DNA of 64,000 nt from Chytridium lagenaria (taxonomy: Eukaryota; Chytridiomycota; Chytridiomycetes; Chytridiales; Chytridiaceae), in the NCBI GenBank assembly GCA_025449115.1, contig JAHLKC010000147.1, forward strand, positions 34,888-98,887, read 5' to 3'. How positions within the stretch are numbered: position 1 is the first letter of the stretch; the number at the start of each line of letters is the position of its first letter. A program made the position numbers and the translations under genes. The notes under the pieces are model-generated. The model ran no database searches, had not been told where the DNA came from, and saw nothing but the letters and a program-made list of their open reading frames with translations. This document shows positions 1 to 11,657 of this stretch, piece after piece.

Positions 1-14
1 GTCCAATTGCCTTT

Positions 15-3000
15 ATGGCTATTGTGCGTCAGGTTGACGCGGAGGCTGGGGAAGCCTTGTCGGTTAAGCTGGAGAAGCGGGATAACCGATGGATTCTGGA
101 CTCTGGAGCCACTCACCATATGACCTTCTCGAAGGAAGGTTTGCGGGGTTACCGCGCCGCGAGCAGCCGCGTAAAAACTGCAGAGCACGGCGAAGGAATA
201 CGCGTGGAGGGAGTAGGAGATTTAACCCTCAGCATCAAGGTCGGGAAGGCCACGCAAACGATCACGCTCAAGAACGTACTCTATGTGCCGGAGCTCACGC
301 GTAATCTCATCTCCTGGGTGCAGCAGCGTCGCGTGGCGTTGTTTTGGAGTCATCCAGCGGCAAGTATCGCCTCAGACACGTCGGATCGAACGACGTGACG
401 GCAGAGTTCAAGGTTGAGGACAACCTATTTTATCTGGTGCAGCCAGACACCGCAGCAAACACCACGATGGGTGTGAAAAGCCAGTCGCTCAACAGCGCGC
501 AGATTTGGCATCGACGGATGGGTCACATCTCGATGAAGGCGGTGAAGAAGCTTGAAAAATCGGCAACGGGTGTACGCATCACGTTGTATAACGACGACGA
601 CGACGTGCTGTGCAAGGGATGCATTGAGGGGAAGCTTACGCGCTCCTCTCACCCGGAGAGAGTTGAGAAGGACTACAAAGTCTTGGAACGCGTTCACGTG
701 GATTTGGCGGGACCCATGAAGCGGAAGAGCTTGGGAGGGTCGCGTTACTTCATGGTGGTTGTGGACGCGTCAACGGGTTACTGCAACACGTACATGCTCA
801 AGGAAAAGAAGCAAGCGGTTCAGTACATCAAGCAGTACAAGAGAGAGGCCGAGGCACTCACAGGTCGACGGATTGACGCGTTGAGATACTCGGAAAGGAA
901 CCCTGAGGAGATGGAACGACTTCGAGAAAAGCCGCATCTCCTGGAGATTGTTGCAGATAACGGTGGGGAATTTAAGAACAAGCAGCTGGAGGCATGGTGC
1001 CTGGAGGAAGGCATCAAGCTCACGTTCACCATGCCCTACACGCCTCAGCAGAACGGTGTCGCGGAAAGAATGAATCGGTCGCTCATTGAGAAGGCAAAGT
1101 GCATGCTTAGCGACGCGAGTCTTGACGACAAATTCTGGGGAGAGGCCGTTACGTGTGCCACGTACTTGTACAATCGATCTCCTCGTAAGGATGGGATTTC
1201 ACCTCTGGAAGGCTTCACGGGAAGGAAGCCTAACTGAAACGCGTTGAATCTTCGGTTACGCGTGTACGCGCACGTCCAAAGGAACGACGGAAGAAGATGG
1301 AAAGAACGCTTGCAAATGTGTTTTCTTGGGATATGAGGGATGGGGTATCGCCTTTACAATCCAGTCACGAAGAAAGTAGTGCGCAGCAAGACTGTTGTGT
1401 TTGACGAGTTGAACACTGGAGTGTGGGAAGGACACGACGCAGACGTGTCCACCTGGAAGGTACACAGGAAGCTGCTGGACAAGGTGGGAAGCGATTCAGG
1501 GAGTTGGGGGAGCGATGAAGACTCCGAGGATTCCGAAGATGAGTCATTGAGCTCTGAGGATGATGGAGATAACGCGTCACAGGTCAGTGAAGACAGCGAA
1601 GCGTTGGAGGATGATGTCGAGGATGCTCAGGAAGAGAACGACGCGTCAGAAGAGTTCGAAGACGCGCCAACCTCGCCAAGAAGGACTCCTCAACGCGCTA
1701 CACGCAGCGTTTCACGTCTCCCGGTACCAGCAACACCACCAGCAGAGGAAGGCACTCGTCGTTATTCCCTGAGAGAGAGGAGGCCAGCAAACGCAGAATG
1801 GTTTAAGGCTCAAGCTCCAGGAAAGCGCGCTCCTGCTCCACGTAATCCTGCAGCACACACCGTTACCGTGATGAGTGACGAGGACGTGACAGATCCAGCA
1901 ACCGTTGAGGACGCGTTGGGACGTGTCGATTCAGAAGAATGGTTGAAGGCGCTCCAGGAGGAGTACCAGTCGTTGCTGGAGCATCAGACGTGGCGTCTGG
2001 TGCCTCGACCAAAGGGCAAGCACATCATCAAGAGTGGATGGGTGCTCCGTTACAAGCGAAAGGAAAACGGCTCCGTGGAAAGAAGAAAAGCTCGATTCGT
2101 TGCGAAGGGATATTCGCAGAAAGAAGGCGTGGACTACTTGGAGACTTACGCGCCAGTGATGAAAGGGGCGACCTTTCGGACAGCACTCGCGGTGGCAGCT
2201 CACGAGGGGATGGTGTTACGCCAATACGACGTCAAGACGGCGTTTCTCAACGGCAATCTCAAGGAGGAGATATACATCGAGCAACCAGAGGGTTTTGTGA
2301 TTGTTGGGAAGGAAGACTGGGTTTGTCTTCTCTTGAAGACCTTGTATGGTTTGAAGCAATCACCTCTTGGATGGAACGAGGTGTTGGATGAGTTTCTCAT
2401 CTCGATAGGCTTCACACGTTCGCTCTCGGATCCCTGTCTTTACTACCGACGCAACGGCGAGAGGTTATCGTTACTGGTTGTCTATGTTGACGACCTAGTG
2501 CACGCGTGTCCTGATCAGGAAGAGGCAGACGCGTTTCAAGACGATCTCAAGCGTCGGTTTACGGTCACAAGCCAGGGGGAGCCAAGATACGCGGTTGGAA
2601 CCCAAGTTCGCTACAATCAACACGAGAGGCATGTGCGTATCAAGCAGGAGGCCTATATCATCTCGATGATGAAGAAGCTACGAGTGCCAGAAGGACATCT
2701 CAAGAAGCTTCCGCTAAGGCCAGGAACGCGTCTCAGACGCGTTGAAGACAACGAGACTCCATTGGAAGAAGTGGAGGGACTAGCCTATCGAACTGTGGTC
2801 GGTTCATTGATGTACGCGATGGTTAATTCGCGTCCCGACGTGGCATTTGCAGTTGGAATGCTGGCGCGCTACCAGGCGCGTCCTGGACACGAGCACTGGG
2901 AGTGTGCTCGTGATTTAGTCGGGTATTTACAGTTGACGCGTAGCTTGGGCATAAGCTATTCGCGTCAAGGGAACAAGTTGAAGCTTGAAGGATTCAGCGA

Positions 3001-3413
3001 CGCGGATCTTGGGAACGATCCGGACGAGAAGAAGTCAATCAGTGGATTCGTCATCATGCTGAATGGAGGAGCTGTGATGTGGGGTGCGCGTAAACAAGCG
3101 TCAGTAGCTGTTTCCAGCGCAGAGGCCGAGTATGTCGCGTTGAGTGAGGCATCGTCGGGCTCATCTGGTTGAAGCAGCTCTGGAGGAGATAGGATACTCC
3201 TTTGACGATCCACCAACGCTTTGGTGTGATAACACGGCAGCAGAGGCCATTGCAAAGAACCCCATCATCAGCTCGAGGACGCGACACGTGGATCTTCGGT
3301 TCCACGCGGTTAGAGATCGCGTTGCCAAGCGTTTGCTTCAGGTGAGCACATTGGAACCAAGGAACAGCCTGCAGACATGCTCACGAAAATGGCTGGGGGT
3401 AGAGGTGTCGTGA
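15..3413 (+). pseudogene. Copia A pol polyprotein (PR-IN-RT-RH), frameshifted
   Basis: The protease active site is seen as WILDSGATHHMT (about 90-125). The integrase has the GAG-pre-integrase HRRMGH motif, the catalytic aspartates in HVDLAGP and VADNGGEF, and the glutamate in NGVAERMNRS. An acidic Ser/Glu-rich linker at about 1490-1680 leads to the reverse transcriptase, with YDVKTAFLNGN and the catalytic YVDDLVHA (about 2480). RNase H ends the protein (SSAEAEYVALSEA, then WCDNTAAEAIA). Reading frames break near 320-345, near 1235-1340 and near 3150-3172, so it is not translatable as read. Some breaks could be consensus indels, since they are single-base in kind. Confidence 0.9.
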
Positions 3414-3486
3414 ACGTGGGGATCGGATGATATCAGAGATGGGGGAGCCAGAGAAGTCGTGAGTAAAGTTCACGAAAGGGGGAGAA

Positions 3487-3975
3487 TGTTGGGTTTCGCT
3501 CACTTGACTCACAGGACGCGTCAGGATCACTCGCACCATTAGTCCGCGGCGTCGGGCGCAACTAGAGTGCTCTGGAATTTACGCGTCGTTAGAGTTGAGC
3601 GCGAACGCGCCCACTGGACTTCTAATTTACATTCTGGACTCATTTGAATTTCCACTTTGATTTACCTTCCTTGATTGGTTTATTTTCTTTATGCCAGTTT
3701 AATTATAACTCTACCTGTTTGTGATTGGACATTCTCTTCTAGCCTTTATTCCCTTTGTTCCCGTCAAGGATCTCTGATTTGTTTATCTTTGTAGTGGAGA
3801 GTTTAACGCGTGAGTGTACACGTCTCCAATAGGTTTACCTTTGTGTTGTGTTCCTCTTTACTTGTTCCTTTTGTTTGAGTATTTAAGGACTCGTGTGTTG
3901 AGTCGAAATAAATCAAGAAAGTTGTTCGAGCCAAAGTGCATTTAACTTTGTTTTAATTGAGCCCCGTGAACAACA
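3487..3975 (+). repeat. 3' LTR of copia A
   Basis: Starts TGTTGGG directly after the purine tract and ends in CCGTGAACAACA, giving TGTTG...CAACA termini. It holds three ACGCGT hexamers (about 3513, 3579, 3805). A TATTTAA box lies near 3880. A partial second copy of this LTR family is at 11810-12141. Confidence 0.85.
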
Positions 3976-4061
3976 AGTATTCAACAAGAGGAGCGTAAGA
4001 GTCTTGTCTACTTGTCTTTGGTCTTTGTCTTGCCTCTGTCTAAATGCCCGCAGGTTTGTTT

Positions 4062-4425
4062 TCTTGGGGTTACAGGGCTCTTTGTAATTATAGTAATAAG
4101 CTTAATAAATATATAATGAACTGGTAAACGAGGACTCCAGAGGTGACGACTAATTAATACTGATGACAACTAACTTATATTAATATAGCTTAAAACAATA
4201 CATTATGATATGTGGGTGGCACTCCTAGCCTTAAGGTCTTCTGACTGTGCATCCCTCATTGTCCCAAACTTAACAGAATAAAAAAACTACGGGCGGGGTT
4301 TGGAACATATCAAACTGACAATTTTTAACTTAAGTAATGAAGGCAAGAATTTAGACGGGGCAACAAAAGACTTAGACAAATTTAAATGCGGGTGAGTAAA
4401 CAAAATAGAAAGTTGAAACCCAACA
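4062..4425 (-). repeat. 3' LTR of element I/D (left piece)
   Basis: Reverse-complement LTR. On the - strand it begins TGTTGGGTTTCAACTTTC after a purine tract (AGGGGGAGAA) and ends GAGCCCTGTAACCCC. It is the same family as the LTR at 13244-13600 (shared GGACAATGAGGGATG and AAGACCTTAAGGC blocks) and differs from the E/K/J LTRs. Its outer end (near 4062) is degraded, so the last four bases are uncertain. Confidence 0.82.
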
Positions 4426-4456
4426 TTCTCCCCCTCAGCTTTCTAAACGTGCAGTT

Positions 4457-4991
4457 TTACTCAGCTACTTTAACCATCCCAAACTTAGCGCGTAATTCTT
4501 CAAACTGAGTTCGCGGTAATGCTTTCGTAAACAAATCCGCAGGTTGTAACTTCGTGTTAAGGTATTCAACGCGTATCTTCTTCGCGTTAACTCTGTCTCT
4601 GATGACGTGAAACCTTCTGTCCACATGGCGAGAACTCAGTGAAATGATTGGCGTGCTGGCTAGCGCGTTTGCCGTCGTGTTGTCGCCATAAATGACTGGT
4701 GCGTCGTTAAATGAGTATCCTAGCTCCCCCAGAAGCTGACTAACCCAAATCATATGTGATGATGCCTCACTCAAGGAGACATATTCAGCTTCGGCAGTAG
4801 ACTGAGCCGTTGTCGCTTGCTTCTTAGTTCCCCACACAACAGCTCCCCCATTCAAAGTGATCACAAATCCACTAGTAGACTTCATGTCTGCCGGGTCCGT
4901 TCCCATGTTGGCATCGGCATAACCCACCAATTCCAGTTTCTCTCGACGTGAGTATTGAATCCCCAGCTGCTTCGTTTGCTGAAGATATCCA
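4457..4991 (-). pseudogene. Copia I/D RNase H domain (C-terminal fragment of pol)
   Basis: Translates as a copia RNase H: GYADANMGTDP, STAEAEYVSLSEASSHM, YGDNTTANA and the terminal KFGMVKVAE. It stops abruptly at 4991, where element E begins. On the - strand the piece starts at TGGATATCTTCAGCAAACG (pol residues GYLQQTKQ). The + strand pol fragment that ends at 22287 stops at exactly this place (CTTGTGGAT), so the two are halves of one element, now 17 kb apart and oppositely oriented. Confidence 0.88.
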
Positions 4992-5390
4992 TGTTGGGTC
5001 TATTTCATCTTTCTATTTTGTTTCACTCACCCACATTCGTTATTTTGTCTAAGTTATTTTTCCCCCGAACCTATTTGTTTACGCGTTATTTTAAGTTTTG
5101 AGTTGATCAGTTTATTGAGCTCCTCATTCCATTTGAGGAAGCGTTAATCCCTTTAACCTTATTACTTTATGTTTTATTTATGATACGTAATTGGAGGGAT
5201 TTACGGGTCATGAGTTCTGGTGTAAATCCCCACCCTCTACATGTATTGCGAAAGTAGTTAACATTAATATATGGAAGTTTCGTAGTAATTACCTCCCTGT
5301 CACCGCTGGAGACTCCATCACTATTCTTTATAGTTTAATTCCTTTATTAATATTATAATTTAATTACAATTGAGCCCCGTAACCCCTACA
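4992..5390 (+). repeat. 5' LTR of copia E
   Basis: TGTTGGG...CCCCTACA, 399 bp. It carries the variant ATATATGG...ACCTCCCTGTC, as in the LTRs of J. The other three E/K LTRs carry ACATGG...ACATCTCTGTC. One ACGCGT is present near 5090. Confidence 0.93.
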
Positions 5391-5392
5391 AG

Positions 5393-5404
5393 TGGTAGCA
5401 CTTC
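5393..5404 (+). other. Primer-binding site of copia E
   Basis: TGGTAGCACTTC lies two bases after the 5' LTR. TGGTAGC complements a tRNA 3' end of the form GCTACCA. The same sequence follows the 5' LTRs of I, J and K. The primer tRNA is not identified; an initiator Met tRNA ending GCTACCA is plausible. Confidence 0.65.
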
Positions 5405-5507
5405 ACCTGGTTGGAAGGAGGAGTGAATCGATCCATTTGAGGGCCGAAGAGTAAAAGAGAAAAGAGCGTTTATCCCAAGAAAGAAAGCAAGCTGTCAACA
5501 CGAGAAG

Positions 5508-8500
5508 ATGACGAAAGAAAACGACGACAAACCGGTGATGTTTGATGGGACACAGTTCCACATCTGGAAGTACCGCATGATCGGGTACTTGAAAGGCAAA
5601 GGCCTTTGGAAGATCGTCGAGAAGGGCTGGACGCCCTATGCAGTCGTTGACACGCCTACAAATGCCGAAAAGAAGACTAGGTTAGAAGAAGAAGACCTGG
5701 ACATGAAAGCAAAAGAGAATCGAATCAAGAGTTCACGACATCATCTTACCGTTGAACAGGATGAATCCACGGCAAAGGCGACGTGGGATAAAATATCGAG
5801 ACCTATGAGAGAAAGGCTCAGACGAACAGAAACGCGATTAGACGCAAACTCACGAACTTGAAGATGAAAGAAGAAGACGACTTAAAGACTTACATCGCGG
5901 AGGTCTCGTCAACCATTCAGCAACTGAAGGCAGCGGGGGAAGACACGGCAACCCCGCAACACATCTCCATCCTCTTGACGACCCTCCCGGAAGCATACGA
6001 CATCATAGTCAATCTCCTCGAGAACGAACCCAAAGCCGAGGCTGACTATGCCTATGTCGTTGGAAAGCTGTTAGATCATGAAACGAAATGAAAGAGAGAA
6101 AGAAAGAAAATGAAGAGAATGAAGGCGCTCAGGCTCACGCTGCGGGACGCTACAATAATCAACAACAAAGACACCGCGGCGGCGAGGACCGAGAATGCTA
6201 CAATTGCGGAAAGAAAGGCCACTTAGCAAGAGACTGTTGGAGCGCGAGAAGAAATAACGACAACAGAAATGAAAGAGACAACGAACCCAAGCTCAACCTG
6301 CGGCTGCAGGAAGAGGCTTTTACCGAGGAAGAGGTCGCGGTGGTTTCCGTGGTCGAGGAGGACGCGGAAGAGGAGGTCGAGGCCGAGGTGGTTGGAATCG
6401 AGGACCTAATGCAAACCTGGCAAACCAAAACAACAATCAGAACATCAACAACGGAGGAAATCCTGTGGTATTCGTTGCAGCAGTACCTACCGTCAACATG
6501 AGCTCGGAAGGCGGTCCGCAGACTAGAGACACCAGATGGATGTTAGACTCTGGAGCCACTCACCACATGACGTTCCAGCGCAACATCCTGTCGAACTACC
6601 GCTCCATCCAGTGCAACATCAGCACTGCCGACAACAACAGCAATCTTGAATCCCGTGGAGTTGGTGACTGTGAAGTGAAGATTAGAAACGGTGAAAGAAC
6701 AGGAACGTTAATACTCAAGAACGTGTTATACGTACCAAACATCGGACGGAACCTGATCTCGCTTGGGATGGCGAGAAAGAAGGATCTTGACATATTCCCG
6801 AAGGACGACGGATACGACCTTAAACCAAAGAAAGAACCGTCAGCACAAGCACTTGCAACGTTCACCTACAGCAGCAAAGAGAACTCATTTACCTTGATCA
6901 AGTCATCGAATTCAAGCCAAGCACCCTCAGCAAAGGCGAGAAGCTCTGACACCGCACCAGTGGCACTTGCGGATGGGTCATCTAGGAAAGAAGGGAGTGA
7001 AGAAGTTAATGAAGGTAGCGAAGGGAGTCAAGATGACGAATGAAGACGACACTTACCTGTGTGAGGGTTGTGTTGATGGGAAAATGACAAGGACATCATT
7101 TCCTGACAAACCCGACGAGTTGAAAGCCAAGGAGCCTCTCGAGAAAATCCACGTTGACATCGTTGGACCTATGAAGACCGCGTCAAATGGCGGCGCACGT
7201 TACTTCCTCACCATCGTCGATAGCGCGACAAACTACGTTACCGTTTACCTGTGCAAGAAGAAGAATGAGTCATTCAAGTTCATCAAAAGTTTTAAAGAAG
7301 AAGCCGAGAAGAAAATCAAAAGGAAGCTCATTGAAATCGTGGCAGACAACGGCGGCGAATTCAACAACAAACTAATGAAGGATTGGTGCTTAGAGCATGG
7401 GATTCGACTTACGTTCACCATGCCGTACACACCGCAACAGAACGGTGTTGCCGAACGGATGAACAGGACCTTGAACGAGAGGTCTAAAAGCATGTTAAGT
7501 TCTTCAAAACTCGAAACGCGTTTTTGGGGTGAAGCCGTGATGGCTGCAGCTTACCTCATTAACCGATCACCAACCCGAACGAACGAACAAGATGCAACGC
7601 CGCTTGAGAGATTCGCTGGAGTGAAACCTGACTTGTCGAGACTTCGTGGTTGGGGTTGCCTGGCACTCGTCTTGATACCCAAGCAGCAACGAAAGAAGGG
7701 AGATTTAACGCACGACGGTGTGCTCTCGTTGGGTATGAGCCGCTGGGCTATCGCCTTTGGGATTTGCAAACGAATAAGTTGGTTAGAAGCAAGTCAGTGA
7801 TTTTTAACGAGGGAGTAATGGCGGCGGAAGCAGAGAAGGGAGAATCAAAGTTTGAAGGGGAGGTTCAAGAATGGAAAAACGACTAGACTTACCGGATTAC
7901 TCTACAGACTCGTCAAGCTCTGGTGGAGTGAAGTTGACACGGCGATAATGACGAAGAGTCTGAAGATGAAGATGATAATGTTAGTTATCATACACCCGAT
8001 CGCGACGACGATGAAGATGAAGAAAGAGAGGAACCTCACTCACCTACGGTTCGTCGATCCGGTGGAAGAAGAGTTCCAAACTTCCGTGAAGACCTGGATG
8101 AGCCATACGAAACATCCCTTCGAAGGTCATCACGGAACAAGAAGAAGCCTGGAGAGTTTTGGACGGTTAGACCATCAGCAAACACGGCATCGTTAGAAGA
8201 TGACGACGAACCAAAGACCTACCAGGAAGCGATGGGTAGGAAGGAGAAGGACGAGTGGAGGAAAGCGATGGAGGAAGAAATGAAAAGTTTGTTGAGATGG
8301 GAACATGGAGGTTGGTTCCCCGACCTAAAGGGAGAAAGATTATTAAATCAGGATGGGTGTACAAAACAAAGCGAGATGAGTTGGGAAATCTCGATAAACG
8401 AAAGCGAGATTTGTTGCTAAAGGCTACTCGCAGAAACAAGGAATCGACTATGACGAGAAATTCGCACCCGTCATCAAGCAAGCACGTTGAGAGTGATGCT

Positions 8501-9773
8501 TGCGGTCGCTTGTCAAGAAAACATGGAGATTCGACAATACGACGTCAAGACCGCGTTCTTGAATGGGAAGTTGGAAGATCATGAGATATATATTGAACAG
8601 CCTGAAGGATTCGTCGTTGAAGGGAAGGAGACTGGGTGTGCCTGTGCATGAAGAGTCTCTACGGACTCGTTCAAGCACCAATGTGTTTCAACACCGACTT
8701 GAACACGTCCAAGTCGACGAGGAGAAGTTTACTCGGTCAGCGGCGGATCCATGCCTTTATTACAAGCGAAACGGCAAGGATCTCACCTTGAAGGGAGTTT
8801 ACGTCGATGATATCATAGAAGCGTCGACGAGCAAGGAGGAATTAGATCGATCAGAAAAAACGATTCATGAGACGTTACCGAGGTACAAGAGCATCAAGTT
8901 TTCGATACGTCCTGGGGTGGCAATGTCGATATGATCGTGTAAAAGGGAAGATTGTGGTGTTCCAGCAGAGATACATCGAAACGATGGGTCAAAAGCTGGA
9001 ATTACCGAAAACTCTTTTACACTATACTCCAATGGACGCCGTGAAGAAACTCCTGAAGAACATGGAAGGGGAGATAATGAAAACGAACGAGAAGAATCAA
9101 GGATACCGACAGTACACTGGATCTTTAATGCATGCGATGATTGGAACTCGACCTGATATAGCATTCGCGCTTGGAATGAGCGCTAGGTTTCAAGAGAACC
9201 CTTACCCAGCGCATTGGGATGCGCTTTTACCGAACTTGTGGATACTTACAGCAAACGAAGCAATTGGGTATTCAGTATACTAGAAAGGACAAGCTGGAAT
9301 TGGTGGGATATGCAGACGCCGACATGGGAACGGATCCAGACGACATGAAGTCAACGAGTGGTTTTGTGATCACGTTAAACGGGGGAGCTGTGGTGTGGGG
9401 AACGAAGAAACAAGCAACGACGGCCCAGTCTACCGCAGAAGCTGAATATGTTTCACTTAGTGAAGCATCGTCACATATGATATGGGTTAGCCAACTTCTG
9501 GGGGAGTTGGGTTATACGTTTAATGACCCCCCGGTGATTTACGGCGACAACACGACAGCAAATTCCCTCGCCAGCACGCCGATAATATCGCAAAGTTCAC
9601 GACACGTGGATAGAAGGTTCCACGTCATACGAGATAGGGTTAACGCGAAGAAAATACGCGTGGAGTACCTGAACACGAAAGAGCAACCTGCAGACTTGTT
9701 TACGAAAGCTTTGCCGCGAACGAAGTTTGAAGAATTACGAGCAAAGTTTGGGATGGTTAAAGTGGTTGATTAA
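5508..9773 (+). pseudogene. Copia E gag-pol, many frameshifts
   Basis: Gag begins ATGACGAAAG at 5508 and carries a CCHC zinc knuckle, CYNCGKKGHLARDC, at about 6195-6237. Protease DSGATHHMT is near 6550. Integrase shows HVDIVGP, VADNGGEF and NGVAERMNRT at about 7150-7470. RT YVDDIIEA is near 8800-8825 and RNase H STAEAEYVSLSEA near 9430-9470. The frame changes at least eight times (near 5860, 6090, 6440, 6930, 7710, 7880, 8300-8640, 9230). Nearly all steps are single-base gaps relative to K, for example GATTTAACGC at 7703 against GATTTCAACGC in K. Not translatable as written. Confidence 0.9.
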
Positions 9774-9804
9774 AACTGCAAGGTTAGAAAGCTGAGGGGG
9801 AGAA

Positions 9805-10205
9805 TGTTGGGTTTATTCATCTTTCTATTTTGTTTCACTCACCCACATTCGTTATTTTGTCTAAGTTATTTTTCCCCCGAACCTATTTGTTTACGCGTTA
9901 TTTTAAGTTTTGAGTTGATCAGTTTATTGAGCTCCTCATTCCATTTGAGGAAGCGTTAATCCCCTTAACCTTATTACTTTATGTTTTATTTATGATACGT
10001 AATTGGAGGGATTTACGGGTCATGAGTTCTGGTGTAAATCCCCACCCTCTACATGTATTGCGAGAAGTAGTTAACATTAATACATGGAAGTTTCGTAGTA
10101 ATTACATCTCTGTCACCGCTGGAGACTCCATCACTATTCTTTATAGATTAATTCCCTTTATTAATATTTATAATTTAATTACAATTGAGCCCCGTAACCC
10201 CTACA
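9805..10205 (+). repeat. 3' LTR of copia E
   Basis: 401 bp, TGTTGGG...CCCCTACA, preceded by the polypurine tract GCTGAGGGGGAGAA (9791-9804). It carries the ACATCTCTGTC variant shared with both K LTRs. The right flank AAGAC (10206-10210) is the reverse complement of the right flank of K. Confidence 0.93.
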
Positions 10206-10280
10206 AAGACAAATTAGTAGGTTCACTTTCATTAACAGAAGAGAAGTAACGCTACGATCAAGAAGAAACGAAAACTCACC

Positions 10281-10785
10281 CATCAAGAGCCCTCAAAACA
10301 CTCCATCCCATCTCCACTGACCCCTCTAATATTCTTCTCCTTCGCAACTGCATCCATCATATCCTCAAGCTGCTCATTTGTCGGCACCTTCCCATCCACA
10401 AGTGCCTTATAAGCCGCAATTAATCTCATAAAAACAGGTGGCTGCTCAAGCATCGACGACCTCCTATCAAACGCAGGAGCTCTTTGTCTGACTGTGCCCG
10501 GGGAAGGGTAATGCAGAGCAACGCGAGGGTCATGCGGAAGACGGGACTAGGACTCGCTGAGATCTCCACCGGTCCTTGTTGGGCCGAGGTAAGGTTGAGT
10601 GACGCGGCATCCCGATGGACCCGAGGAAACAGCACCAGTGATGTTTCCACCAACATTTCGGGAAAACTGGGAGGTATGAGATGGGGAAGAAGAATTGAAT
10701 ATGCACTTACAGCTTCGAGACGGTCTTTCAGGCTTTGAGTGTCAGCGGTGTGAACCCCACTCAGTTTGTAGTCTGCGGTAGGCAT
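10281..10785 (-). pseudogene. 5' exons of a host gene split by inversion (unknown function)
   Basis: Exon 1 (10711-10785) begins MPTADYKLSGVHTADTQS and ends at GCT|GTAAGTG. A 164-nt intron (10547-10710) ends CCTAG. Exon 2 (10281-10546) continues in phase with VALHYPSPGTVRQRAPAFDR and ...MLEQPPVFMRLIAAYKALVDG, and ends at a good donor, GG|GTGAGT. A one-base frame change is needed near 10329-10345 (AAGGAGAAGAATATT) to keep the exon open to that donor. The intron that starts here runs into element E. Its missing 3' half (branch site plus acceptor) lies right of K at 27516. I do not recognise the family. A TATAAAA box sits about 56 bp upstream of the ATG. Confidence 0.68.
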
Positions 10786-10840
10786 GGCAATGAAATTATG
10801 AAAAGAAGCAACAAGGGGATAAAGAAGCGGACGGGACAGC

Positions 10841-10847
10841 TTTTATA
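10841..10847 (-). promoter_or_regulatory. TATA box of the split host gene
   Basis: TATAAAA on the - strand, 56 bases before the ATG at 10785, in otherwise non-repetitive DNA. Position and sequence match the TATA boxes of the two secreted-protein genes at 56.2-56.7 kb. Confidence 0.45.
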
Positions 10848-10954
10848 AAAAACGTTAAAGCCTAAGTGGTGGTTGGCCGTCCCCCGGGCTCTCCCGTCAT
10901 GCATGATGGATGGATGCCTCCAACTGGGTGACAATTTGGTGGAATTGATAAATG

Positions 10955-11548
10955 GGCAATGCTTTCGTAAACAAATCTGCAGGTTGTAACTTCGTGTTAA
11001 GGTAATCAACGCGTATCTTCTTCGCGTTCACTCTGTCTCTGATAACGTGAAACCTCCTTTCCACATGGCGAGAACTCTGTGAAATAATTGGCGTGCTGGC
11101 AACAGCGTAGGCGGTAGTGTTATCCCCATAAAATACTGGTGGGTCATTGAACGAATCTCCCAGCTCCCCCAAAAGTGGACTAACCCAAAACATATGAGAC
11201 AACACCTCACTCAGCGGAACGAATTCTGCTTCAGCTGTAAACTGAGCCGTCGTTGCCTGTTTCTTAGTTCCCCACACAACAGCTCCCCCATTCAGTGTGA
11301 TCACAAATCCACTGGTTGACTTCATCTCTGCCGGATCCGTCCCCATGTTGGCGTCCGCATATCCCAACAATTCTAGTTGCTCTCTTCTCGATACTGAATC
11401 CCCAGTTGCTTAGTTTGTTGAAGATATCCTCAAGTGCGGTAAAGCGCATTCCAATGCGCAGGGTAAGGGTTCTCTTGGAATCTTGCGGCCCTACCCAGTG
11501 CAAACGCGATATCTGGTCGCGTTCCAATCATGGCATGCATCAAGATCC
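10955..11548 (-). pseudogene. Truncated copia RT/RNase H fragment
   Basis: RNase H motifs are visible: GYADANMGTDP, TAEAEFVPLSE, YGDNTTAYAVA. Upstream is a short RT remnant matching the K region around GTRPDIAF. Both ends stop abruptly with no LTR, and several substitutions alter conserved residues (for example SHMFW for SHMIW). It is an old, dead fragment, most similar to D. Confidence 0.85.
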
Positions 11549-11591
11549 AGTGGAACGCTTCCGAAACCCCCTAATGTCCGGGTTTGTCAAT

Positions 11592-11623
11592 TTTGCAAAC
11601 GGTTGGTCAAACACGTTTGCAAA
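11592..11623. repeat. Inverted repeat (10-bp arms)
   Basis: TTTGCAAACG at 11592-11601 is the exact inverse of CGTTTGCAAA at 11614-11623, with a 12-base loop. Confidence 0.8.
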
Positions 11624-11657
11624 GATATTTAGCACTCATTTTAAACGGATCGTCAAA

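Larger units (their letters stand above)
1..3975 (+). mobile_element. Copia retrotransposon A, 5' end outside window
   Basis: Ty1/copia LTR retrotransposon. The domain order protease, integrase, reverse transcriptase, RNase H is the Pseudoviridae/copia order. It is followed by a purine tract (AAAGGGGGAGAA, ending 3486) and a 3' LTR at 3487-3975. The 5' LTR and gag lie left of the window, so no target duplication can be read. It is a separate family from E/K/J: its LTR is longer (489 bp) and starts TGTTGGGTTTCGCTC. Its coding strand is strikingly rich in ACGCGT. Confidence 0.93.
4992..10205 (+). mobile_element. Full-length copia element E
   Basis: LTRs at 4992-5390 and 9805-10205 bound a gag-pol internal region. 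A primer-binding site follows the 5' LTR and a polypurine tract (AGGGGGAGAA) precedes the 3' LTR. Total 5214 bp, nearly identical to K (5228 bp). The 5-bp flanks are ATCCA (4987-4991) and AAGAC (10206-10210). They do not match each other, but each matches a flank of K in reverse complement. E is therefore read as a recombinant of two original insertions. Confidence 0.93.
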
